25,624 nt of DNA from Verrucomicrobiaceae bacterium (GTDB lineage Bacteria; Verrucomicrobiota; Verrucomicrobiia; Verrucomicrobiales; Verrucomicrobiaceae). The notes under the pieces were generated by a model. The model saw nothing but the letters and a program-made list of their open reading frames with translations, did no database searches and was not told where the DNA came from. The position numbers were made by a program, and so were the translations under genes. Position 1 is the first letter of the stretch. Each line of letters begins with the position of its first letter. Shown in pieces: positions 1 through 6,768 of this stretch. The stretch spans positions 1 to 25,624 of the forward strand of contig JAGKWZ010000091.1 in NCBI GenBank assembly GCA_021151605.1, written 5' to 3'.

Positions 1-2161
1 AGGGGGCGTTGTTCCAAGCGCCGAAGCCGGGTTCGTCGATGTAGACCGCGCCGGTGCCGCTACCGCCGCCGTAGTCGGCGAGGGGCTGGATGGCCTCGTC
101 GTTGAAGTTCTTGTAGAGGCGCGGGTAGCCGTGGTCGTCGAGGCCGGTGAAGTGGTGGAAGCGCACGTTCCATCCACCGCCGTCGTTCGTGTTGTCGCGG
201 GCGAACATGTCCATCAGCGGGCTGATAGCGACCTCGAGGATGTTGCGCGTGCCGGTGGAGTAGATTTCGAGGCCGGTGCCGTCGGGTCGCACGCGGATGA
301 CGCCGCCGCCGCGATGCTGGAGCGTTTTGCCATCGGTGCCGGTGGCCTTCAGGAAGCCGAAGTCGCCACCCGCGATGTAAAGCCAGCCGTCGATGCCGAG
401 GCTGAGGCCATTCGTGGTGTGATCCGCCGGGCGATCTTTGAAGCCGTAGGCGATGCCATTGACGAGGATGTTTTGTTTCTCGGCGACGCCGTCGTGATCG
501 GCATCAATGAACTCGCTGAGGTGCGGCGGATGCACGAGGTAGAGGCGGTCGTGGTCCCAAACGAGGCCGCGCGGGCTGTCCACCTCGCAGAAGACCTTCG
601 TTTCATCGGCACGGCCATCGCCATCGAGGTCGCGCAGGCGGATGATGCGACCACGGTTCGGTTTGCGCTCCACGGAACCGTTGCCATCGCTGCTGACGTA
701 AAGCGTGCCATCTGGCTCGGCGGCCAGGAAAACCGGGTAGTTCGCGGCGGCGCTGTTGGCAAAGAGGGTGACATCGAAACCCTCGGCGACCTTAACGTCG
801 GCCAAGATGGCCGCCTCTTCCTCCGGCGTGAGTTTGACGATCTTCGGCACCACGTTGCCGCCATCTTTGCGGGGGTCGGTGGCTTGGTTGTATTCCTTTT
901 TCTGGTCAGCGCTCAGCTTCGGTGTGATGGCCTTGATGCCGGGCCCTTTCAACCGCACCTCGCGGATGCTGGCCCAGCCGCCGCTCTTTTTGCTGAGGGC
1001 ATGAATCTTCACAAAACGGATGCCGTCGGCCTTGGCGAAGTCATTCGAGTAAGGCGCGTTCTTCTCGTTCGCGCTGCCATCGACGAGCGTGGTCCACGTC
1101 TTGCCATCGGTGCTGCCTTCGACTTTGAAGTGATACACGCCGTTGTTTTCCCAGGTGGTCTCGATGCCGGTGAGCGCCTGCGGCTTCTCCAGCTCAAGCT
1201 GCAACCACTGCGGGTAATCGGGACCGCTGGCGCACCATCGGGTGCCTTCATCATTGTCCACGGCACACCAGGCGAAGTTGTTCTTGCCCTTCTCCTCGCT
1301 GCTCGCGGTCGCTTGGATGCCAGTGGCGTCTTTCGGCACTGGCGGCGGCTTCGGAGCCTCGACAGGCTTCGCAGGGACAAAGGTGACTTTGTTCTGCCCC
1401 TTGAACGGCGTGAGGAATTCCGGCGTGAGCTTGTCACAGGCCCAAAGCAGGCCGCGCGTGATCAGATCGAGGTAGCGTGCATCGGCGACGGTTTCTGTGT
1501 TATGCCCGATGGTGGTGCTGAAGCTGCGGGCACCGACTTTTTCATTCGTCCAGGCCACGATGTATTCCACGTCCTTCGTCGTGCCGTCCTTGTTTTTGAC
1601 GGTCTGCTTACCCATGGCGAGCGGGTGGGCGTCGAACAGGTTCGCGTTGTTGTAGAGCTCCTCTTTGATCGTGGTCCAGTCGGCCAGCGTCTTCGTGATC
1701 GGATGCTCTTTATCGACAAACGTGATCGCGATCGGCTCCTGCGGGCCGTGTGAGTTTGATTGCAGGCCGAGGCGCTTGAACCAGCGGTCCTCGCCCGTGC
1801 GGAAGCTGTGCATGGCACAGTGAAGCTGGATGCTGGGGATCGTTTTGTGAGCGTCGAGGATGCGGGTGAGCGTCTCCTTGTTGTTCATGCTCGCCGCGCA
1901 CTCGTCGTGGATGATGATGTCGTAGCCCTTGGCCCAATCCGCCTTGTCATAGACCGGCAGCGGCGGGTTGGTGGACTTGTCGTCGGTCCAAATGACATCC
2001 ACCTGCACATTCGCACGGCTTTGGATGCCCTTGGCGATGACCTCGTGCTGCTTCGCGTAGTCATGGCAGCAGCCACCGGTGATGAGGAGGGCTTTGAGAG
2101 GCTCGGCGGCTGTCAGCAGGGAGCAGGGAGCAAGGAGCAGGGAGAGGAGGAGGCTGCGCAT
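1..2161 (-). CDS. Secreted ThuA / discoidin / PVC-type membrane-bound dehydrogenase-like protein, 3' part beyond window
   Basis: This is a 720-codon open frame with no stop that runs off the left edge, so the C-terminus is missing. The start is ATG at 2161, followed by a leucine-rich signal peptide (MRSLLLSLLLAPCSLLTAAE). Residues about 22-240 form a ThuA-like domain of glutamine-amidotransferase fold (LLITGGCCHDY; IIIHDECAA; HPITK). Residues about 278-405 resemble an F5/8 type C (discoidin) carbohydrate-binding domain (DNDEGTRWCASG, PQWLQLELEK, REVRLKGPG). From about 459 there is a glucose/sorbosone-dehydrogenase-type beta-propeller of the kind called a PVC membrane-bound dehydrogenase domain (VAEGFDVTLFA, DLDGDGRADETKVF, RGGGVIRVRPDGTGLEIYSTGTRN as separate blocks). 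Family members often end in HEAT repeats and a c-type haem domain, which would lie outside this window. The likely role is periplasmic or surface sugar oxidation or polysaccharide handling, with unknown substrate. No clear Shine-Dalgarno is seen. The palindrome array at 2223-2529 lies just upstream. Confidence 0.88.
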   Translation of the reverse strand, partial: MRSLLLSLLLAPCSLLTAAEPLKALLITGGCCHDYAKQHEVIAKGIQSRANVQVDVIWTDDKSTNPPLPVYDKADWAKGYDIIIHDECAASMNNKETLTRILDAHKTIPSIQLHCAMHSFRTGEDRWFKRLGLQSNSHGPQEPIAITFVDKEHPITKTLADWTTIKEELYNNANLFDAHPLAMGKQTVKNKDGTTKDVEYIVAWTNEKVGARSFSTTIGHNTETVADARYLDLITRGLLWACDKLTPEFLTPFKGQNKVTFVPAKPVEAPKPPPVPKDATGIQATASSEEKGKNNFAWCAVDNDEGTRWCASGPDYPQWLQLELEKPQALTGIETTWENNGVYHFKVEGSTDGKTWTTLVDGSANEKNAPYSNDFAKADGIRFVKIHALSKKSGGWASIREVRLKGPGIKAITPKLSADQKKEYNQATDPRKDGGNVVPKIVKLTPEEEAAILADVKVAEGFDVTLFANSAAANYPVFLAAEPDGTLYVSSDGNGSVERKPNRGRIIRLRDLDGDGRADETKVFCEVDSPRGLVWDHDRLYLVHPPHLSEFIDADHDGVAEKQNILVNGIAYGFKDRPADHTTNGLSLGIDGWLYIAGGDFGFLKATGTDGKTLQHRGGGVIRVRPDGTGLEIYSTGTRNILEVAISPLMDMFARDNTNDGGGWNVRFHHFTGLDDHGYPRLYKNFNDEAIQPLADYGGGSGTGAVYIDEPGFGAWNNAP

Positions 2162-2222
2162 GGGAAAACGGGGGCGCAGAGATCGCACAAAAGGAGGGGT
2201 TACTATCAGAAAAGTAGAGGGT

Positions 2223-2297
2223 TCCCCTCAGGGGATGCCTCCCAGGATTGATTCTGCGGAGCATCGCCGCTGCGGCGGAGCCTCCAGGATTGATTCT
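2223..2297. repeat. Variant units of the 42-bp palindrome array
   Basis: Two divergent units precede the regular array. Palindrome TCCCCT-C-AGGGGA is centred at 2229 and CGCCGC-T-GCGGCG at 2271, exactly 42 bp apart. Each is followed by the same 14-mer CCAGGATTGATTCT (2242-2255 and 2284-2297, again 42 bp apart). The palindrome arms differ completely between the two units, yet each is perfectly self-complementary around a one-base centre. The link to the array at 2301 is the shared GGAGCATC/GAGGCATC segment. Confidence 0.75.
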
Positions 2298-2300
2298 CTG

Positions 2301-2529
2301 AGGCATCAGACGTCAGTCGCACCGTCTAGCGACGGTCGCTGGGAGCATCGGACGTCAGTCGCACCCTCCAGCGACGGTCGCTGGGAGCATCGGACGTCTG
2401 TCGCACCCTCCAGCGACGGTCGCTGGGAGCATCGGACGTCAGTCGCACCCTCCAGCGACGGTCGCTGGGAGCATCGGACGTCAGCCGCATCGTCCAGCGA
2501 CGGTCGCTGGGGGCATCCGGCGTCACCGC
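2301..2529. repeat. Tandem 42-bp repeat array with perfect 17-bp palindromes
   Basis: Five contiguous copies of a 42-bp unit (about 2301-2342, 2343-2384, 2385-2426, 2427-2468, 2469-2510) are followed by a decayed partial copy that abuts the stop codon of the LolA-like gene at 2530. Each unit begins GAGCATCGGACGTC and ends with the palindrome CCAGCGAC-G-GTCGCTGG; the first copy has one mismatch in the left arm. The copies differ by only a few bases. Because 42 is divisible by three, 14-residue peptide repeats appear on both strands, but these look like by-products. The array occupies the 3' untranslated region of the LolA-like gene and the upstream region of the ThuA gene. A role in termination, mRNA end protection or protein binding is possible but not shown. 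Confidence 0.93.
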
Positions 2530-3243
2530 CTACTGCTTCTGGGGAGCGTCGAGGGTGAGGTAGGTGCGGCCTTTGGGGGAGCCATCGAGGTTATTGAAGG
2601 TCTCGATGCGCATCTCTTTGAGCACGGTGGCTTCGTCCACCTTCTGGATTTTGATGACTTGGAAGCGCTTCACCATCTTGCTGGCGGTGTTGTAGGCCTC
2701 CATCTTGGCCACGCCGCCGCTGCCCTTCTCCACCCAGAGATCGACGGTGTAATAAGGGCCTTTTTGATCCGGTGCGGTGACGCGAATGAGCCAGCATTTC
2801 ACCCGGGCGGCTCCCAGACGGGCGTCGGCGTCCAGCATCTTCACCGTTTTCCAGTAGGTGAAGCGCAGGGAAAGGTCCTCATAATTAAAATCCATGCCGC
2901 GGACGGGGTCGGCGGCATTGGTGAGCGGGACGGGAGCGCTGCCGCCTGCCTTCACCTGCCAGAGGGTGGCTGGTGTGGTAGTGAGGTCGAGGTGGACGAT
3001 CTCGGGCGGGGGATTTTTGAAGCGGAAGCGCATCACATTGCCGGTGAGAGTAAGCTCCAGGGGCTCGACTTTGCCGGAATTGTCGTCACGCAGGACGCCG
3101 TTCATGCGGTGATTTTGCAGGGCGTAGCTGCGGCGGACGAGGACGAGCACCTGCTCAGCAGTGAGGTTCGGTGGGTCCTCGGCACGCAGGGCGGGGGCAT
3201 AGGTGGCGGCAAAGGCGGAGGCGAGCAGGTGGCGGCGGTTCAT
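2530..3243 (-). CDS. LolA-like outer membrane lipoprotein-sorting family protein
   Basis: The predicted product is 237 residues. I chose ATG at 3243 rather than the upstream ATG at 3291 because it gives an immediate export signal: MNRRHLLASAFAATYAPALR then AEDPP. The RR followed by a weakly hydrophobic alanine-rich stretch is compatible with Tat as well as Sec export. The mature protein has the pattern of the LolA-like outer membrane lipoprotein-sorting family: VLVLVRRSYALQNHRMNG near the N-terminus, RFRFKNPPPEIVHLDL, the block MDFNYEDLSLRFTYW, then CWLIRVTAPD, YYTVDLWVEK and LKEMRIETFN strands. Members are thought to bind lipid or lipoprotein acyl chains in a half-barrel in the periplasm. 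The cargo here is unknown. It is divergent from the AAA ATPase gene at 3404. The 42-bp palindrome array directly follows the stop codon and may act as its 3' end. Confidence 0.85.
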   Translation of the reverse strand: MNRRHLLASAFAATYAPALRAEDPPNLTAEQVLVLVRRSYALQNHRMNGVLRDDNSGKVEPLELTLTGNVMRFRFKNPPPEIVHLDLTTTPATLWQVKAGGSAPVPLTNAADPVRGMDFNYEDLSLRFTYWKTVKMLDADARLGAARVKCWLIRVTAPDQKGPYYTVDLWVEKGSGGVAKMEAYNTASKMVKRFQVIKIQKVDEATVLKEMRIETFNNLDGSPKGRTYLTLDAPQKQ

Positions 3244-3403
3244 GGGGAAAGTGGGTGCGCATCGGACAAGCCAAGGCGTGGCTTCATTCAATCGCGGGAG
3301 ACTGCGAACGCCAAAGAAATCTGTGGCGGTGAGGCGCTGCCCCGGTTAGTTGCCAGCCAAGGGCTGCCATGTGGAGCCCGCCCCAGACACCGAAATGCAA
3401 GGC

Positions 3404-4834
3404 ATGTCATCCCTCCAGGCCATCCGCGACGCGCTCGAGCAGTCGCCAGACAACGTATCTTTACTGCTGCTTTTTGGCCATACCTGCCTGGAGCAGCTCC
3501 ATCTGGAGGATGCGAGGGAGAGCTTTGAGCGCGTGCTGGCTCTGGAGCCGGACCATAGTGATGCTCAGCTCGGCGTGGCGCGTGTCCTTTTCCTGGAAGG
3601 TGAAAACTCCGGTGCTGCGGTCCGTGCGGAGCGTGTGCTTCAGCAAAACCCGACCAATGCGCAAGCCCACCTGCTGCTAAGCCGCGTGCATCTGGCCGAA
3701 GGCGACCGTCCAAAGGCGATCGAGCACTTCCAGAGCGCGGCACTGATCGATGGCACTCTGAGTGATCCAGCCCTGGAGCGCGAGCTGGGCCAGACGGTGC
3801 GCGATGCACGCCGCACCTCTCCGATACCAGCCCCAGAGTCCCCTTCCCCTGAAGGCATGGAAGAGGGAGATACATCCCCCGAGTTCGTCGATGACCTCAT
3901 GGATGACCCGCCCTATGACTGGCGGCCCGAGACCTTCTACGCCCCAGGTGACCCTGGACGGTTCGGTGTGACATTCGCCGATGTCGGCGGCATGGAGGAA
4001 CTGAAGGAGGAGATCCGCCTGAAGATCATCTACCCGCTCCAGTTTCCCGATCTCTACAAAGCCTACGGTAAGCGCACGGGCGGTGGCATCCTGATCTATG
4101 GCCCTCCTGGCTGTGGCAAGACGCTCATGCTCCGTGCCGTGGCAGGCGAGGTGCCGTGCAATTACCTCTCCGTCGGCCTCCACGAGATTTTTGACCCCTA
4201 CTTCGGCAGCACTGAGCGGAACCTGCATCAGATCTTTGAAACAGCGCGCGCGAATGCACCCTGCGTGCTCGTTTTCGATGATCTCGACTCCCTGGCCCAG
4301 GACCGCCGGAACGTGCGGGAAAGCCAGCTGCGGAATCTGGTGAACCAGTTTCTCCATGAAATGGATGGAATGCGCGGAGAGAACCAGCGCGTCCTCGTCA
4401 TCGGTGCCACCAATCAGCCCTGGGCACTCGACCCTGCCATCCGCCGCCCCGGTCGTTTTGACCAGGCCATCCTCGTGCCACCACCGGACGAGCCCGCCCG
4501 CGAGCAGATCATCTCCCTTTTGGCCAAAGACAAGCCCATCTCCAATCTCGACGCGCCTGCGCTCGTCGAGGCCACCGTCGGCTTCTCCGGTGCAGACCTG
4601 AAGTATGTCTTTGATCGTGCTGCCGAGATGACCCTCTCCGCCGCCATCCACAGCGGCCACTCCGTGCCCATCACCATGGACACGCTCCTCGCTGTCGCCC
4701 GCGGTCATACGCCGACCACACGCACTTGGTTTGAAGGTGCCCGCGAGCATGCCCAGCACGCCACACCTGACACCTATGCCACGGAAGCGCGGAAGTCCCT
4801 CGGTGCCCCGTCCCAGCAGCAGCGCGAGCCCTGA
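3404..4834 (+). CDS. Cytosolic TPR plus AAA-family ATPase
   Basis: The predicted product is 476 residues from ATG 3404 (MSSLQAIRDALEQ). ATG 3395 and an upstream TTG at 3350 are possible, but the extra residues look non-conserved. The N-terminal third holds TPR-like helices (SLLLLFGHTCLEQLHLEDA, AQLGVARVLFLEGE, AHLLLSRVHLAEGDRPKAIEHF). An acidic linker follows, then a classical AAA module: FADVGGMEELKEEI, Walker A GPPGCGKT (233-240), Walker B VFDDLDSL (Asp292-Asp293), sensor 1 GATNQPW, arginine fingers RRPGRFD, and a C-terminal lid with SGADLKYVF. It has no membrane segment or protease domain, so it is probably a remodelling ATPase of the FtsH/p97/spastin group that works with an unknown partner bound through the TPRs. 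The usual Walker B glutamate is aspartate (293). It lies 84 bp upstream of the beta-propeller gene on the same strand. Confidence 0.9.
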   Translation: MSSLQAIRDALEQSPDNVSLLLLFGHTCLEQLHLEDARESFERVLALEPDHSDAQLGVARVLFLEGENSGAAVRAERVLQQNPTNAQAHLLLSRVHLAEGDRPKAIEHFQSAALIDGTLSDPALERELGQTVRDARRTSPIPAPESPSPEGMEEGDTSPEFVDDLMDDPPYDWRPETFYAPGDPGRFGVTFADVGGMEELKEEIRLKIIYPLQFPDLYKAYGKRTGGGILIYGPPGCGKTLMLRAVAGEVPCNYLSVGLHEIFDPYFGSTERNLHQIFETARANAPCVLVFDDLDSLAQDRRNVRESQLRNLVNQFLHEMDGMRGENQRVLVIGATNQPWALDPAIRRPGRFDQAILVPPPDEPAREQIISLLAKDKPISNLDAPALVEATVGFSGADLKYVFDRAAEMTLSAAIHSGHSVPITMDTLLAVARGHTPTTRTWFEGAREHAQHATPDTYATEARKSLGAPSQQQREP

Positions 4835-4918
4835 ACCGCGCCATGGCCGGGGCCTGGTAGTCGATTGCGCCAGCGGTTTGAGGTTGCCATTCATAGCCCG
4901 GACCAGCCATGCTAGCTC

Positions 4919-6400
4919 ATGGTCCATCGACTCCTGTTTTCTGCCCTGCTGGTTTCCACTCTTTCTGCCGAAGAGCCACAAGCCTTTGACCGCCTGACCT
5001 TTCATGCCGCACCGAAGCCTCTGGCGGCGAAGGCGAAGACGAGTGACTGGCCGCGTGTGCTAGGGCCGAATGAAGACTGCTCCAGCCCGGAGTCACCTTT
5101 GCTGAAAACCTTCCCTGAGGGTGGACTCAAAGCCGTGTGGGAGGTCGCCATGGGCGAGGGCTACACGTCACCGGCGATCAGCGGGGACTACTGCGTGATC
5201 TTCCACGCTCAGGAGAAGAAGGAGATCATCGAGTGTCTGCATCGGGAGACAGGCCGCCGCTTTTGGATCAAAGATTACCCCTTCGAGTATCAAGATCGCT
5301 ACGGCTTCAGCAATGGTCCGCGTGGCAGTCCAGTGATCGCGGACGGCGTAGTCCTGACGCTCGGGGTGACCTCCATGCTGCACGCCTTTGATCTGAAGAC
5401 AGGCGCGGAACTGTGGAAGCATGATCTGAGGAAGGAATACAATGTGCCGCAGGACTTCTTCGGCGCGGGCTCATCGCCTCTCGTGGTCGATGGAAAGGTG
5501 ATCGTGAACGTAGGCGGCAAGGCGGAGGCGTTTGATAGCTTCGAAGATCGCAATGAACGGGCTCGCAAGCTGGCTACGAAGGGCGTGAGCGTGGCTGCTT
5601 TTGATCTCAAAACAGGTGCGGTGAAGTGGAAGGTCGAAGACGAATGGGGCGCGAGCTATGCGTCACCTGTTGTGGCAAAGCTGCATGGTCAGAACAAGGT
5701 GCTGATCTATGCCGGCGGGGAGAGTGATCCGGCCATCGGCGGCTTGCTATGCATCGATCCGGCGAGCGGCACGCTGCATGATCGCTTCTCCTGGCGGGAT
5801 GAGGAGTACATTCAGTCCACCGGCAGCAGTCCGGTGGTGATCCCGGAAAAGAACCGTGCCTTCATCAGCACGGTCTATCCAAAGAATCGTCCGCACGGCG
5901 GAGTGATGGTGGAGTATGACGCCAGCTTCAAAGCCAAGGAGGTCTGGCACAGCACCAAGATCGCCTGCCACTGGATGACACCTCTCTACATCGACGGGCA
6001 CCTTTATGCCATCGACGGCGAGCGCGAGAACAATTCCCGTCTCGTCTGCGTGAATGCCGATACTGGCGTGGAGGTCTGGACAAAGAACCTGGAGTGGGAA
6101 GATGCCGTGCTCGGCACGGCCCTGGGACGCAGTCGTCCCGTGGGCCTGAGCATCCTGAGGGCGACTCTACTGAAGGCTGATGGCGCGGTGCTGTGTCTCG
6201 GTGAGATCGGCAGCCTACATTGGCTGAAACTAACCCCTCAAGGTTGTGAGGAACTGCAACGCACGCAGCTCTTTTACGCGCTGAACACCTGGAGCCTGCC
6301 ATCACTCAGTCACGGCCTACTTTACGTGCGCCAGCAGGCGGAAAGCCTGGATCGGAAGTCGAGCACGCGCGTGATCTGCTACGATCTGCGTGGTGAGTAA
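4919..6400 (+). CDS. Exported PQQ-binding-like beta-propeller protein (BamB/quinoprotein fold)
   Basis: The predicted product is 493 residues from ATG 4919. The signal peptide is MVHRLLFSALLVSTLSAEE. The mature part opens with DWPRVLGPNEDCSSPES and then has repeated propeller blades ending in the alanine/tryptophan-type signature: LHAFDLKTGAELWKHDL, VAAFDLKTGAVKWKVED, LVCVNADTGVEVWTKNLEW. Further blade motifs are GYTSPAISGDYCVIF, NGPRGSPVIADGVVLTLG and GSSPLVVDGKVIVN. This layout is common in planctomycete and verrucomicrobial periplasmic proteins called PQQ-binding-like or BamB-like. Whether it binds PQQ cannot be judged here, and a scaffolding role is equally possible. It may be co-transcribed with the AAA gene upstream (84 bp gap with no visible terminator) and is closed by the hairpin at 6409-6439. 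Confidence 0.88.
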   Translation: MVHRLLFSALLVSTLSAEEPQAFDRLTFHAAPKPLAAKAKTSDWPRVLGPNEDCSSPESPLLKTFPEGGLKAVWEVAMGEGYTSPAISGDYCVIFHAQEKKEIIECLHRETGRRFWIKDYPFEYQDRYGFSNGPRGSPVIADGVVLTLGVTSMLHAFDLKTGAELWKHDLRKEYNVPQDFFGAGSSPLVVDGKVIVNVGGKAEAFDSFEDRNERARKLATKGVSVAAFDLKTGAVKWKVEDEWGASYASPVVAKLHGQNKVLIYAGGESDPAIGGLLCIDPASGTLHDRFSWRDEEYIQSTGSSPVVIPEKNRAFISTVYPKNRPHGGVMVEYDASFKAKEVWHSTKIACHWMTPLYIDGHLYAIDGERENNSRLVCVNADTGVEVWTKNLEWEDAVLGTALGRSRPVGLSILRATLLKADGAVLCLGEIGSLHWLKLTPQGCEELQRTQLFYALNTWSLPSLSHGLLYVRQQAESLDRKSSTRVICYDLRGE

Positions 6401-6408
6401 AAACGAAG

Positions 6409-6439
6409 AACCCCTGTGACCAGAGTGATCACAGGGGTT
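6409..6439. terminator. Bidirectional stem-loop terminator between convergent genes
   Basis: This is a perfect 11-bp inverted repeat, AACCCCTGTGA / TCACAGGGGTT, with a 9-base loop. It sits 8 bases after the stop of the beta-propeller gene (plus strand) and 16 bases after the stop of the frameshifted tail of the giant gene (minus strand). No strong U-tract is seen on either side, although AAAA precedes the stem on the plus strand and would be UUUU-like for minus-strand transcripts. The location between two convergent genes fits a shared terminator. Confidence 0.85.
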
Positions 6440-6455
6440 GGCATTCGTCAGATCA

Positions 6456-6768
6456 TCAAGGTGCTGGCAACACTTCCACCTTGTAGAAGCGCTTTGGGCT
6501 CGCGCCTGGCGCAGCGCCGGTGACGGCTCCGTCATCGGTCCACACCTTGGTGGTGCCATCACCGGTGATGATTCCAGAGGCGGGGAACCAAGTGAGAAGA
6601 GTCTCACTATAAAACACGCGGTAGCTGCGCTGTGGCAGGGTCGGGAAAGTCACATCGACATTCGGCGACGAAGGATTGCGCGTGGTGGTCCATGGGTAGC
6701 GATCACTGCCACCAGGATTCAGGCCGAAGAGATATTCGGACACGGCATCCAGACCATCACCGTCCCGG
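6456..6768 (-). pseudogene. Frameshifted C-terminal module of the left giant phosphoesterase protein
   Basis: This open segment, in a different frame from the giant gene, encodes DGDGLDAVSEYLFGLNPGG, then a beta-rich stretch (NVDVTFPTLPQRSYRVFYSE, TWFPASGIITGDGT) ending FYKVEVLPAP and a TGA at 6456. The same arrangement, in frame, ends the paralogous right giant protein (DADDDGVPNVVEYFMGTLPG, then FRFKRALSRAGV, VVEWSANLSDWF, ending FFRLAVSE). Removing one base from the CCC at 6764-6766 (GGG on the coding strand) joins the two frames as TTPDGDGLDA and gives an intact protein of about 2325 residues. It is therefore most likely the detached end of the neighbouring gene rather than a gene of its own. 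No start codon or ribosome binding site is apparent at the junction. Confidence 0.8.

Noticed and set aside
131..1753. 540-codon open frame on the plus strand
   Set aside because: It is antisense to the ThuA/beta-propeller gene, which has clear domains and a signal peptide. The plus-strand reading shows no recognisable motif and results from codon bias.
2301..2529. Possible CRISPR array
   Set aside because: The 42-bp units are contiguous and almost identical with no unique spacers, and no cas genes are nearby.
2079..2558. Plus-strand frame encoding 14-residue repeats (RTSVAPSSDGRWEH)
   Set aside because: It arises because the 42-bp repeat length is a multiple of three; the opposite strand gives an equally regular peptide. 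There is no start context or recognisable domain, and the palindrome is the better explanation.
3677..5005. 442-codon minus-strand frame
   Set aside because: It is antisense to the AAA ATPase gene, whose Walker, sensor and arginine-finger motifs identify the true strand.
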